Source: Pseudomonas nicosulfuronedens (lineage in GTDB: Bacteria; Pseudomonadota; Gammaproteobacteria; Pseudomonadales; Pseudomonadaceae). From it: 64,000 bases of DNA. The translations under genes and the position numbers were made by a program. The DNA lies in NCBI RefSeq assembly GCF_005877905.1, contig NZ_SWDV01000031.1:1-64000 (forward strand), written 5' to 3'. Numbering within the stretch: position 1 is the stretch's first letter; every line of letters starts with the position of its first letter. This document shows positions 48,013-57,417 of the stretch, piece by piece. The notes beneath the pieces were generated by a model. It worked only from the letters and a program-made list of their open reading frames with translations. It was not told the DNA's origin and did not search any database.

Positions 48013-48771
48013 ATGATCGAAGAACCCTTCGCCCAGGCCGATGCCGACTGGCTCGAACTGATCGACCAGGCCCGCCATTGGCTGTCCGGGCCGATCGGCG
48101 GAATGATGCTCGCCGAAGAACAGCAACTGCTGATCGACGAGCTGGAGCGCTACTTCGGCGGCTACTTGGTGCATTACGGGCCGCATGCACAGTTGCCGGC
48201 GAGCGTCGGCAATATCCAGCGTGGCGTCCGCCTCGGGCCACCGTTGCCCGGCGTGGAGATCGCCTGCGACGAGGCTGCCTGGCCGCTGGGCGAGCATGCT
48301 GCTGACGTGGTGCTGCTGCACCATGGCCTGGATTTCTGCCTGTCGCCTCACCGCCTGCTGCGCGAAGCCGCGCGTAGCGTGCGCCCTGGTGGGCACCTGC
48401 TGGTGGTCGGGGTGAACCCCTGGAGCGCCTGGGGCATCCGTCATTACTTCGCCCGCGATGCCTTGCGCCGCGCCCGCTGTATCTCGCCGAACCGGGTCTG
48501 CGACTGGCTCAACCTGCTGGGCTTCGCGCTGGAGAAACGCCGCTTCGGGTGTTATCGTCCGCCGCTTGCATCGGCGAAATGGCAGGGCCGTCTGGCCCGC
48601 ATGGAGACCTGGGGCCCCGTCCTGCAGGGCTCTGGCGCCGGCTTCTATCTATTGGTGGCGCGCAAATTGGTGGTTGGTCTGCGGCCCCTGCGTCAGCCCC
48701 GTCGCGAGCCGCGCGGCCAACTGGTGCCGCTGCCGGTGGCCAAGGTCAGCCGCCGCGATTCCGAGTCCTGA
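48013..48771 (+). CDS. SAM-dependent methyltransferase, YafS-like
   Basis: The 252-residue class I methyltransferase has a post-I segment [12 protein letters not shown] and [16 protein letters not shown]. Motif I is degenerate, as in the YafS family, which sits between gloB and rnhA in E. coli too. The substrate is unknown. ATG 48013 has CAGGGGG upstream. It is followed by rnhA after 11 nt, so they are co-transcribed. Confidence 0.82.
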   Translation: MIEEPFAQADADWLELIDQARHWLSGPIGGMMLAEEQQLLIDELERYFGGYLVHYGPHAQLPASVGNIQRGVRLGPPLPGVEIACDEAAWPLGEHAADVVLLHHGLDFCLSPHRLLREAARSVRPGGHLLVVGVNPWSAWGIRHYFARDALRRARCISPNRVCDWLNLLGFALEKRRFGCYRPPLASAKWQGRLARMETWGPVLQGSGAGFYLLVARKLVVGLRPLRQPRREPRGQLVPLPVAKVSRRDSES

Positions 48772-48782
48772 AAGCGAGCCAA

Positions 48783-49226
48783 ATGAGCGAAGAGAAAGTC
48801 GAGATCTACACCGACGGCGCCTGCAAGGGCAACCCGGGTCCGGGTGGCTGGGGCGCCGTGCTGTTCTACAAGGGTGCCGAGCGCGAACTGTGGGGCGGCG
48901 AGGCCGAAACCACCAACAACCGCATGGAACTGATGGCCGCCATCATGGCTCTGGCCGCGCTCAAGCGGCATTGCGAGGTGCGCATCGTCACCGACTCGCA
49001 GTACGTCATGCAGGGCATCACCGAGTGGATGGTCAACTGGAAGAAGCGTGGCTGGAAGACCGCCGCCAAGCAGCCGGTGAAGAATGCCGACCTGTGGCAG
49101 GCGCTGGACGAGCAGGTGAACCGGCATAATGTCGAATGGCGCTGGGTGCGCGGCCACACCGGCCACCCCGGCAACGAGCGGGCCGACATGCTTGCCAACC
49201 GTGGCGTGAGCGAGCTGCCGCGCTAA
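48783..49226 (+). CDS. rnhA: Ribonuclease HI
   Basis: RNase HI removes the RNA strand of RNA-DNA hybrids. The 147-residue protein has all catalytic acids: Asp in [11 protein letters not shown], Glu in NRMELMA, Asp in VTDSQYV and Asp in GNERADMLA, plus the His loop RGHTGHPG. The start at 48783 ([12 protein letters not shown]) gives family length. dnaQ follows in the same direction, whereas E. coli has the pair divergent. Confidence 0.97.
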   Translation: MSEEKVEIYTDGACKGNPGPGGWGAVLFYKGAERELWGGEAETTNNRMELMAAIMALAALKRHCEVRIVTDSQYVMQGITEWMVNWKKRGWKTAAKQPVKNADLWQALDEQVNRHNVEWRWVRGHTGHPGNERADMLANRGVSELPR

Positions 49227-49298
49227 GCGTCCCGTTATCAGGATCAAGGTCGCCCGGAGCCGTCCGGGTGCATCAATCGCAAGAAGGTTTCACACAGA

Positions 49299-50036
49299 AT
49301 GCGCAGCGTCGTACTCGATACTGAAACGACCGGTATGCCGGTCACCGACGGCCACCGGATCATCGAGATCGGTTGTGTCGAACTCGACGGTCGCCGCCTG
49401 ACCGGCCGGCACTTCCATGTCTACCTGCAGCCCGATCGCGAGATCGACGAAGGCGCCATCGCGGTCCACGGCATCACCAATGAATACGTCAAGGACATGC
49501 CGCGCTTCCGCGAAGTGGCGGATGACTTCTTCGAGTTCATCAAGGGTGCCCAGCTGATCATCCACAACGCGGCGTTCGACGTTGGCTTCATCAACAACGA
49601 ATTCGCCCTGCTGGGGCAGACCGAACGCGCGGACGTCGCTGACTACTGCGGCATCCTCGACACCCTGCTGATGGCCCGCGAGCGACATCCGGGCCAGCGC
49701 AACAACCTCGATGCCCTGTGCAAGCGCTACGGCGTCGACAACTCTGGCCGTGACCTGCACGGCGCACTGCTCGATGCCGAGATTCTCGCCGACGTCTATC
49801 TGGCGATGACCGGTGGCCAGACCAGCCTGTCGCTGGCTGGCAACGGTGCCGAAGGTGATGGCAGCGGCCGCGCCACCGCTTCGGCGATCCGTCGCCTGGC
49901 GGCGGAGCGTGGGCTGACCCGAGTGATCCGCGCCACCGATGCAGAGATCGAAGCGCATGCGGCGCGCCTGGCGGTGATCGAGAAGTCTGCTGGCGGCCCG
50001 TCGCTGTGGGCGCAGATGGAAGCGCCGAAGGAGTGA
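49299..50036 (+). CDS. dnaQ: DNA polymerase III epsilon subunit (3'-5' proofreading exonuclease)
   Basis: Epsilon proofreads for the replicative polymerase alpha. The 245-residue DEDDh protein has VLDTETTG (Asp, Glu), HNAAFDVGFIN (Asp) and HGALLDAEILADVY (His, Asp). The clamp-binding segment QTSLSLAG and the C-terminal helix that contacts alpha follow. All catalytic residues are present, so no mutator phenotype is implied. A terminator follows. Confidence 0.97.
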   Translation: MRSVVLDTETTGMPVTDGHRIIEIGCVELDGRRLTGRHFHVYLQPDREIDEGAIAVHGITNEYVKDMPRFREVADDFFEFIKGAQLIIHNAAFDVGFINNEFALLGQTERADVADYCGILDTLLMARERHPGQRNNLDALCKRYGVDNSGRDLHGALLDAEILADVYLAMTGGQTSLSLAGNGAEGDGSGRATASAIRRLAAERGLTRVIRATDAEIEAHAARLAVIEKSAGGPSLWAQMEAPKE

Positions 50037-50052
50037 TCCTCCGCGCTGCCCT

Positions 50053-50079
50053 AAAAGGCCCCTGAACAGGGGTCTTTTT
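50053..50079 (+). terminator. dnaQ terminator
   Basis: AAAAGGCCCCTG AA CAGGGGTCTTTTT is a stem with one mismatch, 16 nt behind dnaQ. The following 160 nt before ldcA hold no ORF and no promoter I can assign firmly. Confidence 0.88.
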
Positions 50080-50242
50080 CATTTCGGCGAACAGTAGCCA
50101 GAGCCCGGCGCTCGAGGTGAGCGCACCTGTCAGCCACGCGACGTTTTATTACAGCCGTCAGCCGGGTGCATTCCCCTACATTCCGTGAGTCCATACTCTG
50201 GAGAGGATCGACGCCAGTCGTACGTCTTTTCAGGGGTTCACA

Positions 50243-52495
50243 ATGTACAAAGATCTAAAATTCCCCATCCTCATCGTTCACCGCGACATCAAGGCCGATA
50301 CCGTGGCCGGCGACCGGGTGAGGGATATCGCACGGGAGCTGGAGCAGGACGGCTTCAGCATCCTTTCCACTGCCAGTTCCGCCGAGGGGCGCATCGTCGC
50401 CTCGACTCACCATGGCCTCGCCTGCATCCTGGTCGCCGCCGAGGGGGCGGGGGAGAACCAGCGCCTGCTGCAGGACGTGGTGGAGCTGATCCGCATGGCC
50501 CGGGTGCGCGCGCCGCAACTGCCGATCTTCGCCCTCGGCGAGCAGATGACCATTGAGAACGCACCGGCCGAGTCCATGGCCGACCTGCACCAGCTGCGCG
50601 GCATTCTCTACCTGTTCGAGGACACCGTGCCGTTCCTTGCGCGCCAGGTCAGCCGCGCCGCGCGCAAGTACCTGGAAGGCCTGCTGCCGCCGTTCTTCAG
50701 GGCGCTGGTGGAGCACACTGCGCAGTCCAACTATTCCTGGCACACACCGGGCCACGGGGGCGGCGTGGCCTATCGCAAGAGCCCGGTGGGGCAGGCTTTC
50801 CACCAGTTCTTCGGGGAGAACACCCTGCGTTCCGACCTCTCCGTCTCGGTACCCGAGCTGGGCTCGCTGCTCGACCACACCGGCCCGCTGGCCGAGGCGG
50901 AGGCCCGCGCAGCGCGTAATTTCGGCGCCGACCATACCTTCTTCGTGATCAACGGCACCTCCACGGCGAACAAGATCGTCTGGCACTCCATGGTCTGCCG
51001 CGATGACCTGGTGCTGGTGGATCGCAACTGCCACAAGTCGATCCTCCATTCGATCATCATGACCGGTGCCATCCCGCTGTACCTGACACCGGAGCGCAAC
51101 GAGCTGGGCATCATCGGGCCGATCCCGCTGTCGGAATTCAGCCGCGAATCCATTGCCGCGAAGATCGAGGCCAGCCCGCTGGCGCGCGGCCGAGAGCCCA
51201 AGGTGCGGCTGGCGGTGGTGACCAACTCTACCTACGACGGCCTCTGCTACAACGCGCAGCTGATCAAGCAGGCCCTGGGCGACAGCGTCGAGGTGCTGCA
51301 TTTCGACGAAGCTTGGTATGCCTATGCGGCTTTCCATGAGTTCTACGCCGGACGCTACGGCATGGGCACCAGTCGCGACGACAGCGGCCCGCTGGTATTC
51401 ACCACCCACTCCACGCACAAGATGCTCGCGGCTTTCAGCCAGGCCTCGATGATCCACGTGCAGGATGCCGGCGCGCGGCGTTTCGAGCAGGCGCGCTTCA
51501 ACGAAGCCTTCATGATGCACATCTCCACTTCGCCGCAGTACGGCATCATTGCCTCGCTGGATGTGGCCTCGGCGATGATGGAAGGCCCGGCGGGGCGCTC
51601 GCTGATCCAGGAAACCTTCGACGAAGCCCTGAGCTTCCGCCGTGCCCTGGCCAACGTGCAGCAGAACCTCGCCGAGGATGATTGGTGGTTCTGCGTCTGG
51701 CAGCCGCCGGGCGTCGAGGGCACCGATGAGGTGAAGACCCGCGACTGGGTGCTGGAGCCCAACGCCGACTGGCATGGCTTCGGTGACGCGGTGGAAGACT
51801 ACGTGCTGCTCGACCCGATCAAGGTGACCCTGGCCACGCCGGGCCTCACCGCCGGCGGGCGCCTGGACTCCCGCGGGATCCCCGCCGCAGTGGTCAGCCG
51901 CTTCCTCTGGGAACGCGGGCTGGTGGTGGAGAAGACCGGGCTGTACTCCTTCCTTGTCCTGTTCTCCATGGGCGTGACGAAGGGCAAATGGAGCACCCTG
52001 GTCACCGAGTTGCTGGAGTTCAAGCGCAGCTACGATGCCAACCAGCCGCTGGCGGACGCGCTGCCCAGCGTCGCACAGGCAGGCGGCGCGCGATACGCGG
52101 GCATGGGTCTGCGCGACCTGTGCGACGAGTTGCATCGCTGCTACCGCGACCACGCCACGGCCAAGGCGATGAAGCGCATGTACACGGTGCTGCCGGAAAT
52201 CGCCATGCGCCCGGCGGATGCCTACGCGCAGCTGGTGCGCGGCGAGGTGGAGGCGGTGCCTATCGATCGGTTGGAAGGGCGTATCGCGGCGGTGATGCTG
52301 GTGCCATATCCGCCAGGAATTCCGCTGATCATGCCAGGTGAGCGGTTCACCGAATCCACCCGCTCCATACTGGATTACCTGGCCTTCGCCCAGAGTTTCG
52401 AGCGCAACTTCCCAGGTTTCGACTCGGACGTCCATGGTCTGCAAGTGCGCGAGGTAGACGGTGAGCGGCGTTATACCGTGGAGTGCTGCAGGTGA
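50243..52495 (+). CDS. ldcA: Lysine decarboxylase (PLP-dependent, LdcA/SpeC family)
   Basis: LdcA decarboxylates L-lysine to cadaverine and, in P. aeruginosa, opens the main lysine catabolic route under ArgR control. The 750-residue protein has an N-terminal wing domain to about 125. The Orn/Lys/Arg decarboxylase core has SWHTPGHGGG and PLP-lysine Lys393 in STHKMLAAFSQ, and the C-terminal domain is complete. ATG 50243 has an AGGGG site. In PAO1 the antiporter gene follows directly; here a c-di-GMP signalling gene lies between. Confidence 0.95.
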   Translation: MYKDLKFPILIVHRDIKADTVAGDRVRDIARELEQDGFSILSTASSAEGRIVASTHHGLACILVAAEGAGENQRLLQDVVELIRMARVRAPQLPIFALGEQMTIENAPAESMADLHQLRGILYLFEDTVPFLARQVSRAARKYLEGLLPPFFRALVEHTAQSNYSWHTPGHGGGVAYRKSPVGQAFHQFFGENTLRSDLSVSVPELGSLLDHTGPLAEAEARAARNFGADHTFFVINGTSTANKIVWHSMVCRDDLVLVDRNCHKSILHSIIMTGAIPLYLTPERNELGIIGPIPLSEFSRESIAAKIEASPLARGREPKVRLAVVTNSTYDGLCYNAQLIKQALGDSVEVLHFDEAWYAYAAFHEFYAGRYGMGTSRDDSGPLVFTTHSTHKMLAAFSQASMIHVQDAGARRFEQARFNEAFMMHISTSPQYGIIASLDVASAMMEGPAGRSLIQETFDEALSFRRALANVQQNLAEDDWWFCVWQPPGVEGTDEVKTRDWVLEPNADWHGFGDAVEDYVLLDPIKVTLATPGLTAGGRLDSRGIPAAVVSRFLWERGLVVEKTGLYSFLVLFSMGVTKGKWSTLVTELLEFKRSYDANQPLADALPSVAQAGGARYAGMGLRDLCDELHRCYRDHATAKAMKRMYTVLPEIAMRPADAYAQLVRGEVEAVPIDRLEGRIAAVMLVPYPPGIPLIMPGERFTESTRSILDYLAFAQSFERNFPGFDSDVHGLQVREVDGERRYTVECCR

Positions 52496-52519
52496 CCGTC
52501 CGGCTCCTGACAGAAGTGA

Positions 52520-52535
52520 CATACAACCTTGTATG
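52520..52535 (+). promoter_or_regulatory. Operator-like palindrome upstream of the GGDEF-EAL gene
   Basis: CATACAA CC TTGTATG is a perfect 7-bp inverted repeat 25 nt behind the ldcA stop and 66 nt before the next start. Size and symmetry suggest a dimeric regulator site; the regulator is unknown. Confidence 0.5.
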
Positions 52536-52601
52536 AAAACTGGAACTATCCTTGTGCGCATCGGTAAAGGGAGAACTTGAGGAAAAAGGGAGGTTTCCCC
52601 T

Positions 52602-54788
52602 ATGCGCTGTCCCGTGACGTTGCCGAACGAAAGTGAGCGTTTGAGCGCGCTCTCCGACTATGGATTCGACGACGAAAACCTGCTGCCGAGCCTGGACCCG
52701 GTGGTGCAGATTGCCGTGCGCATGTTTGGCATGCCGGTCGCTGCGGTGAACATGATCGGCAGTGACCACGTGTTCTTCGCGGCCGCCACCGGCATCGGCG
52801 AAGTGGACATGGGGCGCGACGTATCCTTCTGCGCCCATGCCATCGCCCAGGACGGCGTGATGGTGGTGGGCGACGCCAGCCGCGACGAGCGCTTCCACGA
52901 CAACCCCCTGGTGACCTCGCCCAATGGCGTGCGCTTCTATGCCGGCGTTCCCCTGCTCTCGGTGGAGGGCCAGCCGCTGGGCGCGTTGTGCATCATCGAT
53001 AGCCAGCCCCACGAGGATTTTTCCAGCGACGACTGCGAGCGCTTGAAGGAGCTGGCGCGGATGGCTTCCGATCGCCTGGAGCTGCGGCGTATCGAGGTCG
53101 CCTCGGCGCGCACTCGGCCGCTGTTCGAGGAGTACGCCGGTACGTCGCCGACGCCGGTCGTGTGGTTCGATTGCTGGGGTGAGATCGGCGCCTGGAACGA
53201 GGCTGCCGCCAACCTGTTCGGCTACGAGCTTGCCGAGGGCAGTGGGCAGGCTTTTGAACTGCTGTTGCCCGAGCGCAGCCGCCAGTCCTTCCGCAGTCTG
53301 ATCAGCGGGGCCAGCGATGCCACCTCCCTGGACGGCATGGCCGTACCGGGAGAAATCGCCGGCTTGCGCAAGGATGGCTCGGAACTGTCCCTCGGCCTGA
53401 CCCTGTTCAGCTGGTCGGAGCGGGGCAAGCTCAAGTTCGAGGCGGTGCTCAAGGATCTCACCGCCCGCCACCTGGAAGAGGAAGCGCTGCGCCAGTTGGC
53501 CAGCGTCGACGTGCTCACCGGCCTGGCCAATCGCGGTCAGTTCTACCGGCGCACCGAGGAGGTGCTGGTGCAGTCCCGGCCGGCGACGGTGCTGATGATC
53601 GACCTGGACGGTTTCAAGGACGTCAACGACTCCCTGGGTCATGCGGTGGGCGATGGCATCCTGCGGCAGGTGGCCGAACGACTGGACCGGCTGGCCACGG
53701 CGGAGGCCACGGTCGCGCGGATCGGCGGCGACGAATTCGCCATCCTCGAGCCCAATCTGCTCTCGCCGGAGCATGCCATGCGCCTGGCTCAGGCTGTGAT
53801 CGCCAGTATCGCCGAGCCCATCGTCATTGAGGCACACGAAGTGCGGGTAGCTGCCAGCTGCGGGGTGGCGCTGGCGCCTCTGCATGCCCAGGAAGCGCTG
53901 GAGCTGGTCGGCGACGCCGACCTGGCCCTGTTCAAGGCGAAGATCAGCGGGCGCAGCCACGCCTTCGTGTTCGTTCCGGCACTGAAGATGGAAGCGGCGG
54001 CGCGGCACCTCTATGGCATGGAACTGCACCGAGCCGTGGCCAACGGTGAGTTCCTGCTCTTCTACCAGCCGCAGGTGAGCCTGCGCGATGGCTCGCTTCG
54101 CGGCGCCGAGGCGTTGATTCGCTGGCAGCATCCGCAGCGTGGCCTGCTGTCACCGGCGGCTTTCCTGCCATCGCTGGAGGGCGGACCGCTGGCGGCCATC
54201 GTCGGGGCCTGGATACTCGATGAAGCCTGCGCCCAGGCTGCCTACTGGCGCCGCAACGGTGCGCCCGACCTGCGCATGGGGGTGAACCTGTTCGGCGCGC
54301 AGTTCCGCATGGGCAACCTGGTCACCCAGGTGCTCGAAGCGTTGGAGCGGCATGGCCTGCCGGCGGAGGCGCTGGAGCTGGAGATCACCGAGAACATCGT
54401 GCTCAACCACGACGACAGCGTGCTCAGCACCCTGCAGAGCCTGCGTTCCTATGGTGTGGGCATCGCCTTCGACGATTTCGGAACCGGCTATGCCTCCCTC
54501 AGCCTGCTCAAGACCTACCCGCTGAGCCGCATCAAGATCGATCGCACCTTCGTCAACGGCATGCTGGAGACCCAGCAGGATCTCTCGGTGATCCGCGCGA
54601 TCCTCGACATGGCGCGCAGCTTCGATCTGGAGACCATCGCCGAGGGCATTGAAACGACTGCCCAGCGCGATCGCCTGCGCGCTGAGCGCTGCACCGAAGG
54701 ACAGGGGTACCTGTTTGCCAAGCCGATGCCGTCACTGTTGTTCGAGCAGCTCTACGGTATCGGCGCGCGTCAGGTCGGCTCTGCCTGA
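52602..54788 (+). CDS. GAF-PAS-GGDEF-EAL c-di-GMP signalling protein
   Basis: The 728-residue protein lacks a membrane segment. It has a GAF domain (about 20-170; HAIAQDGVMVVGDA, FYAGVPL), a PAS domain (about 175-290) and a GGDEF domain with intact GGDEF at 375-379. The EAL domain has EAL at 503-505, EITEN, DDFGTGY, IKIDR and AEGIET, so both synthesis and hydrolysis of c-di-GMP are possible. The start has GGGAGG. It lies between ldcA and the antiporter gene on the same strand, an arrangement I do not recall in PAO1. No inhibitory RxxD site was checked with certainty. Confidence 0.92.
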   Translation: MRCPVTLPNESERLSALSDYGFDDENLLPSLDPVVQIAVRMFGMPVAAVNMIGSDHVFFAAATGIGEVDMGRDVSFCAHAIAQDGVMVVGDASRDERFHDNPLVTSPNGVRFYAGVPLLSVEGQPLGALCIIDSQPHEDFSSDDCERLKELARMASDRLELRRIEVASARTRPLFEEYAGTSPTPVVWFDCWGEIGAWNEAAANLFGYELAEGSGQAFELLLPERSRQSFRSLISGASDATSLDGMAVPGEIAGLRKDGSELSLGLTLFSWSERGKLKFEAVLKDLTARHLEEEALRQLASVDVLTGLANRGQFYRRTEEVLVQSRPATVLMIDLDGFKDVNDSLGHAVGDGILRQVAERLDRLATAEATVARIGGDEFAILEPNLLSPEHAMRLAQAVIASIAEPIVIEAHEVRVAASCGVALAPLHAQEALELVGDADLALFKAKISGRSHAFVFVPALKMEAAARHLYGMELHRAVANGEFLLFYQPQVSLRDGSLRGAEALIRWQHPQRGLLSPAAFLPSLEGGPLAAIVGAWILDEACAQAAYWRRNGAPDLRMGVNLFGAQFRMGNLVTQVLEALERHGLPAEALELEITENIVLNHDDSVLSTLQSLRSYGVGIAFDDFGTGYASLSLLKTYPLSRIKIDRTFVNGMLETQQDLSVIRAILDMARSFDLETIAEGIETTAQRDRLRAERCTEGQGYLFAKPMPSLLFEQLYGIGARQVGSA

Positions 54789-54980
54789 TTCCACGGTTTT
54801 TCTGCAGCGGCATTGACCGTGCAGGGCGAAATCGCTCGAAACGGGCAGTGTCGTCCTGCAAAACGGTTTCCTCCTTTGCCCGGCGCTGTCTACCCTGTAG
54901 GACAGATCGCCGCTCTGCGTCTTCTCCAGGGGCAGGGCGATAAAACGAAAATACGGATCGCGGGCTTCTAAGGAGCGCAG

Positions 54981-56324
54981 ATGGCGGAAGCGAAAAAGGG
55001 CAGCATGGGGTTCTGGAGCTGCACTGCGCTGGTGGTCGGCAACATGGTCGGGTCAGGGGTGTTCCTGTTGCCGTCGAGCCTGGCGGCGTTTGGCGGGCTC
55101 AGCCTGTTCGGTTGGCTGGTGTCGAGCACCGGGGCGGTGATCCTGGCCTTCACTTTCGCCCGGCTGTCGCGGCTCAATCCCGGTGCCGGCGGACCTTACG
55201 CCTATACCCGCGACGGTTTCGGCAGCTTTGCCGGTTATCTCTGCGCCTGGACCTACTGGAAAGCCGCCTGGATCGGCAACGCCGCCATCGCCGTCACGCT
55301 GGTGGGCTATCTGCGGGTGTTCATTCCGGCCCTGGCCGACCCGCTGCTGATGGTCGCCACGGCCATTGGCGCCATCTGGTTGTGCACCCTGATCAACCTG
55401 CGTGGCATCACCGCCTTCGCCGTGGTGCAGAACTGCCTCACTGCGCTCAAGCTGATTCCGTTGCTGCTGGTGGGTATTCTCGGCTGGTTCCACTTCAACC
55501 CCGACTACCTGACTATCCCGGCGCCCAGCGAGCTGCCGAACATGGGCTATGCCCAGGCGATCGCCACCACGGCGGCGCTGACGCTGTGGTCGTTCATCGG
55601 CCTGGAATCGGCCACCGTGCCGGCGGACGACGTGCGGGACCCGAAGAAGACCATCCCCCGCGCCACGCTGTTCGGCACCCTGGCAGCGGCTTCCGTGTAC
55701 ATCCTGTCGATCACCGCCGTGCAGGGCCTGATGCCGCCGGAAGTGCTGGCCAAGTCCACCTCGCCGTTCGCCGATGCCGCGCGCATCCTGCTGGGCAACT
55801 GGGGCTACTACCTGGTCGCCGGCGGTGCGGTGATCGCTTGCCTGGGCGCGCTCAATGGCTGGGTGCTGCTGCAGGGACAGATTCCGGTGGCGCCGGCCCG
55901 TGACGGGTTGTTCCCCGAGTCCCTGGGCAAGCTCAACAAGAATGGCGCGCCGGCCAATGGCCTGCTGTCCTCCGGGCTGCTGGTGACGGCGCTGGTGATG
56001 GTCGACGGCCACGGCGAGTTGGTGGAGGTGTTCAACGTCATCATCCTGCTCGGCACCATGACCGGCGTCGTGCCCTATGCCTTCTGTACCGCCGCGCTGC
56101 TGCAACTGCTGGCCACCAAGCCGGAGTCCTTCTCGCCACGCTCGCGGCCGCAGGTGCTGGCGATCGGTTGCCTGGGCTTCCTCTATTCGCTGTGGGCGTT
56201 GTATGGCACCGGCGAGCAGGCGATCTTCTGGGGCTTCCTGGTGTTCATGGCGGGTATCCCGATGTACACCTGGCGCCAGTACCGCAACCGTGCACAGGGG
56301 CTGCCGATGGCCGCTGGCGACTGA
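54981..56324 (+). CDS. ldcB: Amino acid/amine antiporter, probable lysine/cadaverine exchanger
   Basis: The 447-residue APC-family protein has about 12 membrane segments. It has the family start GNMVGSGVFLLPSSLA, SLFGWLVSSTGAVILA and the CadB/PotE-type YAYTRDGFGSF segment. CadB-like proteins exchange external lysine for cadaverine. ATG 54981 has a perfect AAGGAG site. Its likely partner ldcA is one gene upstream. The 190-nt gap before it may carry a promoter. The symbol follows P. aeruginosa usage and depends on that pairing. Confidence 0.82.
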   Translation: MAEAKKGSMGFWSCTALVVGNMVGSGVFLLPSSLAAFGGLSLFGWLVSSTGAVILAFTFARLSRLNPGAGGPYAYTRDGFGSFAGYLCAWTYWKAAWIGNAAIAVTLVGYLRVFIPALADPLLMVATAIGAIWLCTLINLRGITAFAVVQNCLTALKLIPLLLVGILGWFHFNPDYLTIPAPSELPNMGYAQAIATTAALTLWSFIGLESATVPADDVRDPKKTIPRATLFGTLAAASVYILSITAVQGLMPPEVLAKSTSPFADAARILLGNWGYYLVAGGAVIACLGALNGWVLLQGQIPVAPARDGLFPESLGKLNKNGAPANGLLSSGLLVTALVMVDGHGELVEVFNVIILLGTMTGVVPYAFCTAALLQLLATKPESFSPRSRPQVLAIGCLGFLYSLWALYGTGEQAIFWGFLVFMAGIPMYTWRQYRNRAQGLPMAAGD

Positions 56325-56562
56325 TTGTCGCGGCGGCCACCTTCTTGCCAGATCAAGCAGTTGGTGAGCGTATTGCGAGCGGATTCACGCCTGATGCCGT
56401 GGCCTGTGTCACAGACCATGGCATCGACTTTTGGTCTTGCCTTGTTATAGTGGCGCGATGCCAAAAATCTGTATGCGGCACCCATAAGAACTGTTGGCCC
56501 GGGCTCCAGCGGCAGCGCGCCGCACCCAGACGAGAAGCAGGGCATTCCCGAGGACATCTCCC

Positions 56563-57375
56563 GTGACCGAATACAAAGCCTTCCGCGTTGAACTGGCGGA
56601 CAAGATCGCCCATGTGCAGATCAACCGTCCGGAAAAGCTCAACGCCATGAACGCCGATTTCTGGAAGGAAATCATCGATATCTTCCAGTGGGCCGATGAA
56701 ACGGATGAAGTCCGTGTCGTCGTCCTCAGTGGCGCCGGCAAGCACTTCTCCGCCGGCATCGACCTCGCCCTGCTGGCCCAGGCCGCCAGCCACCTGGGCA
56801 AGGACGTAGGTCGCAACGCCCGCGCGCTGCGCAAGACCATCCTGCAACTGCAGGGCTCCTTCAACGCCGTGGACCGCTGCAGCAAGCCAGTGCTTGCGGC
56901 GATCCAGGGTTACTGCATCGGCGGCGGCATCGACCTGATCTCCGCTTGCGACATGCGTTACTGCAGCGCGGATGCGCAGTTCTCCATCAAGGAAATCGAC
57001 ATGGGCATGGCGGCCGATGTCGGCACCCTGCAACGCCTGCCGCGCCTGATTGGCGATGGCATCATGCGTGAGCTGGCCTACACCGGGCGTAACGTCAATG
57101 CCGAGGAGGCCCAGCGCATTGGCCTGGTCAACAGCGTCTACGCCGACCATGCCGCGCTGTTCGATGGGGTGATGGAACTGGCCCGGCAGATCGCTGCCAA
57201 GTCGCCAATCGCCATTCGCGGCACCAAGGAAATGATTGGCTATGCCCGCGACCACCGTGTCGAGGACGGCCTGGAATACATCGCCACCTGGAACGCCGCC
57301 ATGCTGCAGTCCGCTGACCTGCAGGCCGCCATGATGGCGCACATGAGCAAGAAGACCCCCGAGTTCGCCGATTGA
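56563..57375 (+). CDS. Crotonase family, probable delta3,5-delta2,4-dienoyl-CoA isomerase
   Basis: The 270-residue protein has the crotonase oxyanion segments GAGKHFSAGIDL and AIQGYCIGGGIDL. The segment KEIDMGMAADVGTLQRLP closely resembles eukaryotic ECH1, including the Glu and Asp used by the dienoyl isomerase rather than the two Glu of enoyl-CoA hydratase. It would help beta-oxidation of odd-position unsaturated fatty acids. GTG 56563 follows GAGG at wide spacing. PAO1 carries nhaB before this gene; here the 238-nt space before it holds no ORF. Confidence 0.85.
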   Translation: MTEYKAFRVELADKIAHVQINRPEKLNAMNADFWKEIIDIFQWADETDEVRVVVLSGAGKHFSAGIDLALLAQAASHLGKDVGRNARALRKTILQLQGSFNAVDRCSKPVLAAIQGYCIGGGIDLISACDMRYCSADAQFSIKEIDMGMAADVGTLQRLPRLIGDGIMRELAYTGRNVNAEEAQRIGLVNSVYADHAALFDGVMELARQIAAKSPIAIRGTKEMIGYARDHRVEDGLEYIATWNAAMLQSADLQAAMMAHMSKKTPEFAD

Positions 57376-57417
57376 TGTCCGTTCACTCTTCTTGCGCGCA
57401 GGAGGCGCACTAGGCCG

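Noticed and set aside
48034..48049. Possible regulatory palindromes in the gloB-methyltransferase gap
   Set aside because: No repeat longer than 5 bp with dyad symmetry was found near the starts; nothing to report.
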